From Verrucomicrobiia bacterium (GTDB lineage Bacteria > Verrucomicrobiota > Verrucomicrobiia > Limisphaerales > Fontisphaeraceae): DNA of 64,000 nt. The notes under the pieces were generated by a model. It had not been told where the DNA came from and made no database searches. It was given only the letters and a program-made list of their open reading frames with translations. Below, one piece after another: positions 25,662-33,988 of this stretch. The stretch spans positions 124,001 to 188,000 of the forward strand of contig JAOAIT010000055.1 of NCBI GenBank assembly GCA_026414565.1. The letters are read 5' to 3'. The position numbers and the translations under genes are program-made. The stretch's first letter is position 1. Each line of letters opens with the position of its first letter.

Positions 25662-26813
25662 ATGCGCCGCGAGAGAAATACCCTGCCGCTGGTGGCCCAT
25701 CTGCTGATTGGCTGCGTGGGGGTGTTGCTGGCGTTGGGCATGGTCAGTCTCTACAGCGCCAGCATGACGGCCCGGGGGGCGCAACTGGTGCAGCAGCAGG
25801 TGATGTGGTGCGCGCTGGGCCTGATGGCGGCGGCGGTGTGCGCCGCCATGGACTACCGGCGCTGGCAGCGCTGGGCGGTGCCGCTGGCGGTGCTGGCGAG
25901 CTTGGCCCTGCTCCTGGTGTTTGTGCCGGGCCTGGGCAAAACGATCAAGGGCGCCCGCCGCTGGATTCAGTTGGGGCCGGTCAATTTTCAACCCAGCGAG
26001 CTGGCAAAACTGGCCGCCATTATCGCGCTGGCCGCTTACGCCGCCCATCGGCAGCGGCGCATGTCGCGCTTCAAGGAGGGGTTGCTGATTCCGGGCGCCT
26101 TTCTCGGGGCCATGGGGGCATTGATTTTGGCAGGGCGCGATTACGGCACCACGTTGCTTTTTTTGAGCGTGGGGGGATTGATTTTGTTGGTGGCGGGGGT
26201 GCGCTGGCGCCATGTCCTGCCGCTGGCCCTGCTGGTGATTGCAGGGTTTGCAGCGGCCATCTGGAACAACGATGTCCGGCGCACGCGCGTGCTGTCCTTT
26301 TTGTATCCGGAAAAATACGCCGAGACCACCGGTTACCAGGCTTACCAGGCCATCCTGGCCTTTGGCTCCGGCGGGGTGGACGGGCGCGGACTGGGCGACG
26401 GACGGCAAAAAACATTTGTGCCGGAAGTGCACACGGATTTTGTGTTGACGACGGTGGGCGAGGAGCTGGGCCTCAAAGGCAGCCTGGCGGTGGTGGTGGC
26501 GTTCATGGTGTTGTTGATCTGCGGGATTGCCATTGCGGAGCGGGCCGCCGATTCCTTCGGCATGTATCTGGCTTTTGGCATCACCGCCCTGATCGGTTTG
26601 CAGGCCTTTGTCAATATCGCGGTGGTCACCAGTTTGTTGCCCAATAAAGGATTGCCGCTGCCCTTCATGAGCTATGGCGGCTCGAATTTGTTGATGATGA
26701 TGGCGGCGGTGGGCATTTTGTTGAGTGTCGCCCGCCGCGGCGTGGAGCTTGAGCCGGCGCCGGCCAACCCCTTTGAAGGCGAGGCCCCATCCCTGCGGGA
26801 GGAGGAGGCATGA
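25662..26813 (+). CDS. ftsW: lipid II glycosyltransferase FtsW
   Basis: 383 aa from ATG 25662, with AAGG 10 bases upstream; a GTG 21 bases earlier is less likely. SEDS-family polytopic protein (about ten helices). Conserved RRWIQLGPVNFQPSELAKLA, RDYGTTLLFL, HTDFVLTTVGEELG and GLPLPFMSYGGSN. Polymerises septal glycan strands together with FtsI. The stop overlaps the murG start (ATGA). Confidence 0.94.
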   Translation: MRRERNTLPLVAHLLIGCVGVLLALGMVSLYSASMTARGAQLVQQQVMWCALGLMAAAVCAAMDYRRWQRWAVPLAVLASLALLLVFVPGLGKTIKGARRWIQLGPVNFQPSELAKLAAIIALAAYAAHRQRRMSRFKEGLLIPGAFLGAMGALILAGRDYGTTLLFLSVGGLILLVAGVRWRHVLPLALLVIAGFAAAIWNNDVRRTRVLSFLYPEKYAETTGYQAYQAILAFGSGGVDGRGLGDGRQKTFVPEVHTDFVLTTVGEELGLKGSLAVVVAFMVLLICGIAIAERAADSFGMYLAFGITALIGLQAFVNIAVVTSLLPNKGLPLPFMSYGGSNLLMMMAAVGILLSVARRGVELEPAPANPFEGEAPSLREEEA

Positions 26814-27985
26814 GGAGCCGGATGCCGGAGTCACAACCCCTGGTGGCGATTGCCTGCGGCGGCACGGGCGGTCATTTGTTTCCCGGCCTGGCCGTGGCGG
26901 AGGAGCTGCAGGCGCGCGGCTGCGGTGTGTGGCTGCTGATCTCTCCCAAAGAAGTGGATCAACAGGCCGTGCAGGGCGTGCGCGGCATGGAGATCAAGGT
27001 GCTCCCGGCGGTGGGCTTGAGCGGACATCGTTATCTGGCTTTCTTGCACGGTTTCTGGCGGTCTTATCAGCAGAGCCGCGCATGGTTTCAGGCGCGGCCA
27101 CCGCAGGCCGTGCTGGCCATGGGCGGTTTCACCAGCGCTCCGCCGGTGCACGCCGGACGCCGGCTGGGAGCCGTCACCTTTTTGCACGAATCCAACACCA
27201 TCCCCGGCCGGGCCAACCGCTGGCTGGCGCGGTTTGTGCAGCAGGCCTTTGTGGGCTTTCCGTCCACGGTGACGCGCCTCAAACATCCGCGCGTGGTGCA
27301 CACGGGCACGCCGGTGCGCCCGCAATTCCAACCCATGGAGCCGGCCGCGGCGCGGCGGGCGCTGGGGTTGCGGCCGGAGGTGCCCACCCTGCTCGTCATG
27401 GGCGGCAGCCAGGGAGCGAGGCCCATTAATGAACTGGTGCTGCGCGATTTGGATGCCTTGCAAAAGGCGCTGCCCGGCTGGCAATTTGTGCATCTCACCG
27501 GTCAGCGGGACGAAGAGCGCGTCCGCCAGGCCTATGCCGCGCGTCAGCTACCGGCCCTGGTGCGGGCCTTTTTTTCGGAAATGGAGCTGGCCCTGGGGGC
27601 GGCCACCCTGGCCATCAGCCGCGCCGGCGCCTCCTCCTTGGCGGAGTTTGCGGCCATGCGGGTGCCGGCGATTTTAATTCCCTATCCGGCGGCGGCGGAT
27701 AATCATCAATACCACAATGCGCGCGCGCTGGCCGAGGCTGGCGCGGCGGTGCTGCTGGAGCAGTCGGCGGCCACGCCGGCGCGTTTCCTGGGTGAAATTA
27801 CGCGCCTGGCCAATGACGAATCGGCCCGAAGACAAATGGCCGAAGCGGTGGCGCGCTGGCATCATCCGGACGCAGCCACGCGCATCGCCGAGCAAATGGT
27901 GACATTGATGCGCACGTGGAATGGGGCGGGCAGCACGGTCAAGCCCGAGCACCCGGCGGCCACGGCGGGCAAGGTTTTGGCATGA
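26810..27985 (+). CDS. murG: UDP-GlcNAc: lipid I GlcNAc transferase MurG
   Basis: 391 aa (ATG 26810, overlapping ftsW by four bases; ATG 26822 also possible). GT28 fold: N-terminal ACGGTGGHLFPGLAVAEEL glycine loop, HESNTIPGRANRWLA, MGGSQGARPINELV, ISRAGASSLAEFAAMRVPAILIPYP and ADNHQYHNARAL. Converts lipid I to lipid II at the cytoplasmic membrane face. The stop overlaps the murC start (ATGA). Confidence 0.95.
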   Translation: MRSRMPESQPLVAIACGGTGGHLFPGLAVAEELQARGCGVWLLISPKEVDQQAVQGVRGMEIKVLPAVGLSGHRYLAFLHGFWRSYQQSRAWFQARPPQAVLAMGGFTSAPPVHAGRRLGAVTFLHESNTIPGRANRWLARFVQQAFVGFPSTVTRLKHPRVVHTGTPVRPQFQPMEPAAARRALGLRPEVPTLLVMGGSQGARPINELVLRDLDALQKALPGWQFVHLTGQRDEERVRQAYAARQLPALVRAFFSEMELALGAATLAISRAGASSLAEFAAMRVPAILIPYPAAADNHQYHNARALAEAGAAVLLEQSAATPARFLGEITRLANDESARRQMAEAVARWHHPDAATRIAEQMVTLMRTWNGAGSTVKPEHPAATAGKVLA

Positions 27986-29529
27986 ACGGTTACGAGTTGG
28001 ACACGTGGGGGGTGGAAGAGCTGCTGCGCCAGGCCGGCAGCAGGCTGGCGGTGCATTTGATTGGCGCCGGCGGCTGTGGCATGAGCGGCCTGGGGCATCT
28101 GTTGCTGGACCTGGGCTGCCGCGTCAGCGGCTCGGATCTGCAGGACAATGCCGAGACGGCCGGTTTGCGCGCCCGCGGCGCCGTGGTGCATCAGGGACAT
28201 GCGGCGTCCCATGTCACCGCGGCCGCGCCCCAACTGGTGGTGCGCAGTTCCGCCGTGCCCGAGGACAATCCGGAATGGCGCCAGGCACGGGAGGCGGGCC
28301 TGCCGGTGACCCGGCGCGCCCCGGTGCTGGCCGCGCTGGCGCATCGGCAGCGGCCCTTGTGCGTGGCCGGCATGCACGGCAAAACCACCACTTCCGCCTG
28401 GCTCGCGTATGCCCTGGAGCAACTGGGGGCGGCCCCCAGTTATGCCGTGGGCTGGCTCACGCCGCAGTTGACGCCCCATGCGCGGTTTTCCCAGGGCCGC
28501 GTGAACGGGCAGCCCCCCTGGTTCGTGCTGGAGGCCGATGAAAGCGACGGCACCCTCCTGGAATTCCGTCCCCAGGCGGCCATCCTGCTCAATGTGGACG
28601 AGGACCATCTGGATTATTTTCAGGACTTTGCCGCGGTGCGTCTTGAATTCCAGCAGTTTGCGGATCAAGTCCGCGGCGGCCCGCTGATTTATTGCCTGGA
28701 TGACGAGCGGCTGGCGGCGCTGATGAAAAAACGGTCCGATGCCCTGACCTACGGCTGCCATCCGCTGGCCCATTACCGGCTGGAATTCATCCATTGCCGG
28801 CCTCTGCCCGGCCCGGCGGGGGCCACACCGGAGCCGGTGGCCTGCTTCGAAATCTGGCATCAACGGCGGCGGCTGGGTGAATTCTCCACGCGCCTGCTCG
28901 GCGCCCAGAATCTGAGCAATGCGGCGGCCGTCATCGCCATGCTTCATCAGTTGGGCTATCCGGCCGAGGACATCGCCCGCGTGCTGGCCGGTTTCCGCGG
29001 CGCCGCCCGGCGCCAACAGTGCCTCTATCGGGACGAGCGCTGCGCGGTGTATGACGATTACGGCCACCATCCCAACGAAATCCGGCTGACCTTGCAGGCC
29101 ATGCGCTCGCTTTCGCCGCAACGCCTCTTGGTGGCCTTTCAGCCGCATCGCTACACCCGCACGCAAAAACTCGTGGAGCAATTTGCAACTTGTTTCCAGG
29201 GGGCGGACCGCCTCTGGCTGCTGCCCATTTACCCGGCCAGCGAGCCGCCCATCCCCGGCGTGGACAGTGAATGGCTGGCCCAGGCCATTCGCGCCGAAGG
29301 CCAGGCGGCGGAGGTTGTGGCGGGCCCGGAGCTTCTGGCCCAACAGGTGCGCGCGGCCCTGCGGCCGGGAGATTTGGCCTTGTTCATCGGCGCCGGGGCC
29401 GACATCACGGTGGCCGCGCACCGGCTGGCTGAACAATTGCGGGCGGAAAACCCGGGGGCCGCGAGCGCCGCAGGAAGCGGTGGGATGGCGGCGCCTCCGG
29501 GGCGGCCCTGTTGCGGACGTTATCGGTAA
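27982..29529 (+). CDS. murC: UDP-N-acetylmuramate-L-alanine ligase MurC
   Basis: 515 aa from ATG 27982, which overlaps the murG TGA. IGAGGCGMSGLGHLLL Rossmann loop (27-41), ATP site AGMHGKTTTS (129-138), EADESDGTLLEF, NVDEDHLDYF, DDYGHHPNEIR and FQPHRYTRT. The C-terminal 30 residues after GAGADITVAAHRLAEQL are a low-complexity extension. Not fused to MurB (length excludes it). Cytoplasmic; adds L-Ala to UDP-MurNAc. Confidence 0.95.
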   Translation: MNGYELDTWGVEELLRQAGSRLAVHLIGAGGCGMSGLGHLLLDLGCRVSGSDLQDNAETAGLRARGAVVHQGHAASHVTAAAPQLVVRSSAVPEDNPEWRQAREAGLPVTRRAPVLAALAHRQRPLCVAGMHGKTTTSAWLAYALEQLGAAPSYAVGWLTPQLTPHARFSQGRVNGQPPWFVLEADESDGTLLEFRPQAAILLNVDEDHLDYFQDFAAVRLEFQQFADQVRGGPLIYCLDDERLAALMKKRSDALTYGCHPLAHYRLEFIHCRPLPGPAGATPEPVACFEIWHQRRRLGEFSTRLLGAQNLSNAAAVIAMLHQLGYPAEDIARVLAGFRGAARRQQCLYRDERCAVYDDYGHHPNEIRLTLQAMRSLSPQRLLVAFQPHRYTRTQKLVEQFATCFQGADRLWLLPIYPASEPPIPGVDSEWLAQAIRAEGQAAEVVAGPELLAQQVRAALRPGDLALFIGAGADITVAAHRLAEQLRAENPGAASAAGSGGMAAPPGRPCCGRYR

Positions 29530-29535
29530 GCATCC

Positions 29536-30471
29536 ATGCGAGCGCACCTCCATATTGCCGTGTTCATGGGCGGCCCCTCCGCCGAGCGCGAGGTTTCGTT
29601 GCGCTCCGGCGCGGCGGTGGCCCGTGCCTTGCGGGGGCTGGGACACACCGTCACCGAGGTGGACGCGCAGCCCGGCCGCTGGCGGCTGCCGCCGGGGACG
29701 GATGTCGTTTTTCTGGCGCTCCACGGCACCTATGGGGAGGATGGCGCGGTGCAGGAGGAGTTGGAGCGGCTGGGCGTGCCCTATACCGGCTGCGGTCCCG
29801 AGGCCAGCCGGGTGGCCTTTGACAAGGTGCTCACCAAGCAACGGTGCCAGGCGGCGGGTGTGCCCACCGCGCCCTTTGTCGTGGTGGAGCATCCGGCCGC
29901 CCCCTGGCCGGCCGGCTGGACGCCGCCGCTGGTGGTCAAGCCAGTCTGTCAGGGCTCCAGTGTGGGCCTGGCTTTTGTGGACGCGCCCGACCAATGGCCG
30001 GCCGCTCTGGCCCAGGCGCTGCAACACGACCGCCGCGCCCTTGTCGAACCGCGTTTGTTCGGGCGCGAAACCACAGTGGGCCTTCTGGACGGTCAGCCTT
30101 TGCCGGTGGTGGAGGTGCGCCCCAAACGTGGCGCTTATGATTACCATAATAAATACACCGCAGGGGCCACCGAGTATCTGTGCCCCGCGCCCCTGCCGCC
30201 CGAGGTGACCGCCCGCGTCCAAGAGGCGGCCCTGGGGGCATTTCATGCCATCGGCGGCCGCGATTATGCCCGGGTGGACATCATGGTGACGGAAAACGGC
30301 CAGCCCATGGTGCTGGAGATCAACACCCTGCCGGGCATGACCGAGACCAGTTTGCTGCCCAAGGCGGCGGCAGCGGCGGGCCTGGACTATGCCGCCCTCT
30401 GTCAACGCATGGTTGACCTGGCTTTGCGCCGCGCAGACGCCGCGGTTGCCGTGAGGACGAACGAAGTTTAA
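29536..30471 (+). CDS. ddl: D-alanine-D-alanine ligase
   Basis: 311 aa ATP-grasp enzyme. MGGPSAEREVSLRSG N-terminus, HGTYGEDGAVQEELERLGVPYTG, VVKPVCQGSSVGL, and the C-terminal metal/ATP motif LEINTLPGMTETSLLPKAA. Makes the D-Ala-D-Ala dipeptide used by MurF. It begins 6 bp after murC with no murB between them, an arrangement worth noting because murB is commonly found here. Confidence 0.95.
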   Translation: MRAHLHIAVFMGGPSAEREVSLRSGAAVARALRGLGHTVTEVDAQPGRWRLPPGTDVVFLALHGTYGEDGAVQEELERLGVPYTGCGPEASRVAFDKVLTKQRCQAAGVPTAPFVVVEHPAAPWPAGWTPPLVVKPVCQGSSVGLAFVDAPDQWPAALAQALQHDRRALVEPRLFGRETTVGLLDGQPLPVVEVRPKRGAYDYHNKYTAGATEYLCPAPLPPEVTARVQEAALGAFHAIGGRDYARVDIMVTENGQPMVLEINTLPGMTETSLLPKAAAAAGLDYAALCQRMVDLALRRADAAVAVRTNEV

Positions 30472-30479
30472 TCGGCATC

Positions 30480-31442
30480 ATGTGGCCCTTTGGAAAAAAG
30501 AACAAGAGCCGGCGGGCGGACCCCCCGCGCGTGCTGGAGGTGAACCGTGGCGGGGTGCGGTTGCGCTCGGATCGCCTGCGCACGGCCTCCAAAGCCATGG
30601 CCTTCTCCATGCTGGCCCTGCTGGGCATGTTTCTGCTCTGGCGAAGCTGGAGCTGGTTGATGGACCAGTTGATCTACAACAACCCCTCCTTCTCCATCCA
30701 GACGATCGACATCCAGACCGATGGCGTGATCTCGCCCGAACAAATCCGGCGCTGGGCGGATTTGAAGGTGGGCCAGAACCTTTTTGCGCTGGATCTGAAC
30801 CGGGTGAAGCGTGACCTCGAGCTGGTGCCGATGATCGCGTCGGTCTCCGTCGAGCGGGTGCTGCCGCAAACGCTGCGCCTGCGCATCACCGAGCGCGAGC
30901 CGGTGGCCCAGGTCCTGCAGCCGATGGGCCCGGGGGTGCGCGATCCGGTGGTCTTCACCCTCGACGCCTCCGGCTATGTAATGCTGCCGGTGACCCCCGG
31001 CCAGCGGGCGGTGCCGTGGACGGCCACCAACCAGTTTCTGCCGGTCATCACCGGCATCAACTACGTCGAACTGCGCCCGGGCAAGGTGGTGGAATCGCCC
31101 CAGGTCAAGGCCGCGCTGCGGTTGATCACCATCTTTGAACGCTCGCCCATGGCCGGCTTGGTGGACCTGCGCTGGATTGATTTGACCAGCCCGGAAGTAA
31201 TGGTGGTGCACACCGGGCAGGGAAGCCGGATTTGTTTCGGCATGGAGAATCTGGAACGGCAGCTCTGGCGATGGCGCGCCGTGCATGATTACGTGCAGCG
31301 CCAGGGCCGGGCGCTGGCGTCGCTCGATTTGTCCGTCGCCAACAACGTGCCCTACACCACTGTGGACGCTGCGGCCGTACCGCCTGCCCCCCCCAAACCG
31401 GCCAAGACCGTCCGCAACACCAACCGCAAAAAAGATGTCTAG
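30480..31442 (+). CDS. ftsQ: cell division protein FtsQ
   Basis: 320 aa bitopic protein: basic cytoplasmic N-terminus (MWPFGKKNKSRRAD), membrane helix at about 42-58 (MAFSMLALLGMFLLW), POTRA domain (about 77-145, FSIQTIDIQTDGVISPEQIRR, LPQTLRLRITEREPVAQV), then the FtsQ beta domain. Divisome assembly factor. The last eight bases overlap ftsA, which supports translational coupling. A Pro/Lys tail (PAPPKPAKTVRNTNRKK) follows the beta domain. Confidence 0.88.
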   Translation: MWPFGKKNKSRRADPPRVLEVNRGGVRLRSDRLRTASKAMAFSMLALLGMFLLWRSWSWLMDQLIYNNPSFSIQTIDIQTDGVISPEQIRRWADLKVGQNLFALDLNRVKRDLELVPMIASVSVERVLPQTLRLRITEREPVAQVLQPMGPGVRDPVVFTLDASGYVMLPVTPGQRAVPWTATNQFLPVITGINYVELRPGKVVESPQVKAALRLITIFERSPMAGLVDLRWIDLTSPEVMVVHTGQGSRICFGMENLERQLWRWRAVHDYVQRQGRALASLDLSVANNVPYTTVDAAAVPPAPPKPAKTVRNTNRKKDV

Positions 31443-32646
31443 AAGCTCTGTCATCGTGGGTCTGGAGATCGGCACCGCCAAAGTGGTGGCCGTGGTGGGT
31501 GAGATGAATGCCGCCGGCGCCTTGAATCTGATTGGCATCGGCCAGTGCGCCTCACGCGGCGTGCGCAAGGGCGAGATCGTGGACCCGGTGCAGGCCGCCG
31601 AAGATGTGCGCGTGGCCATTGCCGAGGCGGAGAAAAACGCGGACGTCGAAATCCGCAGTGTATGTCTGGGCGTCACCGGCGGCCATATTCAGGGGCTGAC
31701 CAACCGGGGGGTGCACCAGATCGTCTCGGTGGATCGGGACATCACCGAGGAGGACGTGCAGCAGGTGATTCAAAATGCGCGGGCGGTGGTCATTCCCTCC
31801 TCCAACGCCATCATCCACACCATGCGCCAGGATTTCACCGTGGACGGCCAGTCGGGCATTCCCAACCCCGTCCGCATGTTGGGCAGCCGGTTGGAGGTGG
31901 ATGTGCACGTGGTGCACGGCAATGACAACCGCATCAAGACGGCCATGCGGGTGGTGCAGGGGTTGCAGCTCGGTTTGGATGGCGTGGCCTTCAACGGCCT
32001 CGCCTCCGCCCTGGCGGTGCTGAGCCACGAGGACAAGGAGATGGGATCTCTGGTCATTGACCTGGGGGCGGGGGTCACTGATTATGTGGTCTATGCGGGG
32101 GGATTGTGCAAACACACCGGCGTGCTGGCGGTGGGAGGCGACCACATCAGCAATGATCTGGCCATTGGCCTCAAGGTTTCGCTCGGGCGCGCCGAGCAAC
32201 TGAAAATCGAGTATGGCAGCGCGCTCACCCGCCCCGAGTGGCACGGCCAGAACCTCTCGCTGGAGACGGAGCACGGCCTCCAGATGCGCACCATCAACCT
32301 TGAACACCTCAACCGCATCATGGCGTTGCGCATCGAGGAAATCCTGCAGCTCATCGAAAACGATCTGGCCCAGGCCGGCTGGCTGGACCATTTGCGCCGC
32401 GGCGTGTTCCTGGTGGGCGGAGGGGCGCGCATCCCCGGCATTCAACAACTGGCCGAGCAGATCTTTCAACTGCCGGTCTATCTGGGGCGCAACGGCTCGA
32501 TCAACAGCATTCAATCCACCCAGGACCAGCCGGAGTTCGCCACCGCCATCGGCCTGGTCAAATACGCCTCCATTCAACAAAAACGGCAGCCCAGTCTGTT
32601 GGAGCGCTTCCGCGATACCTTGAGTGGATTGGTGGCGCGCGGGTGA
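31435..32646 (+). CDS. ftsA: cell division protein FtsA
   Basis: 403 aa from ATG 31435 (MSRSSVIVGLEIGTAKVVAVVG); the longer frame inside ftsQ is rejected. Actin-fold ATPase with phosphate-1 GLEIGTAKV, the SHS2/1C domain around residues 80-160, phosphate-2 LVIDLGAGVTDYVVYAGG and FLVGGGARIPGIQ. The C-terminal helix SLLERFRDTLSGLVARG fits the amphipathic membrane-targeting segment that tethers FtsZ to the membrane. Confidence 0.95.
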   Translation: MSRSSVIVGLEIGTAKVVAVVGEMNAAGALNLIGIGQCASRGVRKGEIVDPVQAAEDVRVAIAEAEKNADVEIRSVCLGVTGGHIQGLTNRGVHQIVSVDRDITEEDVQQVIQNARAVVIPSSNAIIHTMRQDFTVDGQSGIPNPVRMLGSRLEVDVHVVHGNDNRIKTAMRVVQGLQLGLDGVAFNGLASALAVLSHEDKEMGSLVIDLGAGVTDYVVYAGGLCKHTGVLAVGGDHISNDLAIGLKVSLGRAEQLKIEYGSALTRPEWHGQNLSLETEHGLQMRTINLEHLNRIMALRIEEILQLIENDLAQAGWLDHLRRGVFLVGGGARIPGIQQLAEQIFQLPVYLGRNGSINSIQSTQDQPEFATAIGLVKYASIQQKRQPSLLERFRDTLSGLVARG

Positions 32647-32655
32647 AGACCATTT

Positions 32656-33975
32656 ATGAGCGAACAATCTCCTTCGGCACCGATGCCTGCCGCCAAGCCG
32701 GCGGCCCCCAAAATCACGGTGATTGGCGTGGGGGGAGCGGGCGGCAACCTGGCCGCCCTGCTGGCGCGCGCCCCTTGGCCGGGCATCCGTTGTGTGGCGG
32801 TGGACACCAGTTGGCGCGCCTTGCAAATGCGCGCCGGGGTGGAAACGTTCCTGCTGGGCCGCCCGGTGCTGGGCGGCCTCAGCGCCGGCGGTGACCCCAA
32901 GCAGGGAAGAGCGGCAGCCGAAGCCAGCGAAGCCGAGCTGCCGGCGCTGGTTGCCGGTGCGGAGGTGGTTTTTCTGCTGGCGGGGCTGGGTGGGGGCACG
33001 GGCAGCGGCGCCGCGCCGGTGATTGCCCGGGCAGCCAGGGCCGCCGGCGCCTGGGTGGTGGCCATCGTTGCCATGCCCCTCGAAATGGAAGGCTCGCGCC
33101 GCCGACGCCAGGCCATCCTGGCCCTGAGCCGCCTGCGCGACGAAGCCGACATCACCATACCCCTGGATAATCAGACGCTCCTGGAAAAGGGCGATGCCGG
33201 CCAGACCGTTCCGCAGCTCCTCTCTGCGGCCAACGAGCGGCTGGCGAATGTGGTGGCCGCCTGGTGGCGCCTGCTGGCCCTGCCCGGGTTGATGCAACTG
33301 GACCTGGGCGCCCTGCGCACGGCCACCGCCGGCCGGGCGGTGGAATGTCAACTGGCCGCCGCCGAGGCGGCGGGGGACAATCGTACTTTTGAGGTCTGGT
33401 CCCAATTAAGCCAGCAGTTGGGAGCGGGCCAGGCCGGCGAATGGCAGAAATGGGGGTTCATGGTGGTGGGCGTTGCGGGCGGTGAGGACTTGCTGCCGGC
33501 CGATCTGGAGTGGCTGAGTGCCCAGCTCCGGCAGCAGGCCCCCCAAGCCCACCTCGTCTGGGGCGTGGCGTGTGATCCGGCTTTGCGCGGACGCCTGCTT
33601 GTTACTTTAATGGCCTCCACCCTGGCAGGACGGGAAGTTGAACCGGTCACGCCCGCCGAAGCCCCGGCGGCTGAAGCCCCGCCGCGGCCCGCACCCGCGG
33701 ACGAATCCGAAGCCCAAAGTTTTCTCCCTCCCGCCGCGCCGCGTCCACCGGCGCGCATCGTGCCGCCGCCTCCGGAAGTCCCGCCCGAAAAAGCCCGCCA
33801 GCATTTTCGCAAACAGGGCGGGCGTGTGCGCGGCAAACGGGCCGGGGCGGAACAAGTCATGCTGCCGCTGGAGGTGGTTTCCAAAGGGCGCTTCGATAAA
33901 AGTGATCCCACCATCCGGGATGGTGAGGATTTGGACGTCCCCACCTACATTCGCCGCGGGGTCAAACTCAATTAG
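32656..33975 (+). CDS. ftsZ: divergent cell division GTPase FtsZ
   Basis: 439 aa. N-terminal GVGGAGGN (24-31), tubulin signature Gly112-Gly-Gly-Thr-Gly-Ser-Gly118 (Ser in place of the usual Thr), and the conserved C-terminal FtsA-binding peptide DLDVPTYIRRG. The T7 synergy loop reads GLMQLDLGALRT: Asp216 matches E. coli Asp209, but the position of catalytic Asp212 is Ala219 and Asn207 is Gln214. The nucleotide-contact NTD also reads VDTS. A Pro-rich linker spans about 330-390. Family membership is firm from motifs and position after ftsA; GTPase rate and polymer dynamics are likely altered. Last gene of the cluster. Confidence 0.9.
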   Translation: MSEQSPSAPMPAAKPAAPKITVIGVGGAGGNLAALLARAPWPGIRCVAVDTSWRALQMRAGVETFLLGRPVLGGLSAGGDPKQGRAAAEASEAELPALVAGAEVVFLLAGLGGGTGSGAAPVIARAARAAGAWVVAIVAMPLEMEGSRRRRQAILALSRLRDEADITIPLDNQTLLEKGDAGQTVPQLLSAANERLANVVAAWWRLLALPGLMQLDLGALRTATAGRAVECQLAAAEAAGDNRTFEVWSQLSQQLGAGQAGEWQKWGFMVVGVAGGEDLLPADLEWLSAQLRQQAPQAHLVWGVACDPALRGRLLVTLMASTLAGREVEPVTPAEAPAAEAPPRPAPADESEAQSFLPPAAPRPPARIVPPPPEVPPEKARQHFRKQGGRVRGKRAGAEQVMLPLEVVSKGRFDKSDPTIRDGEDLDVPTYIRRGVKLN

Positions 33976-33988
33976 GCACCCGGGCCGC

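Noticed and set aside
27862-30405. 847-codon minus-strand open frame across murC and ddl
   Set aside because: Antisense shadow; low-complexity translation, no family features.
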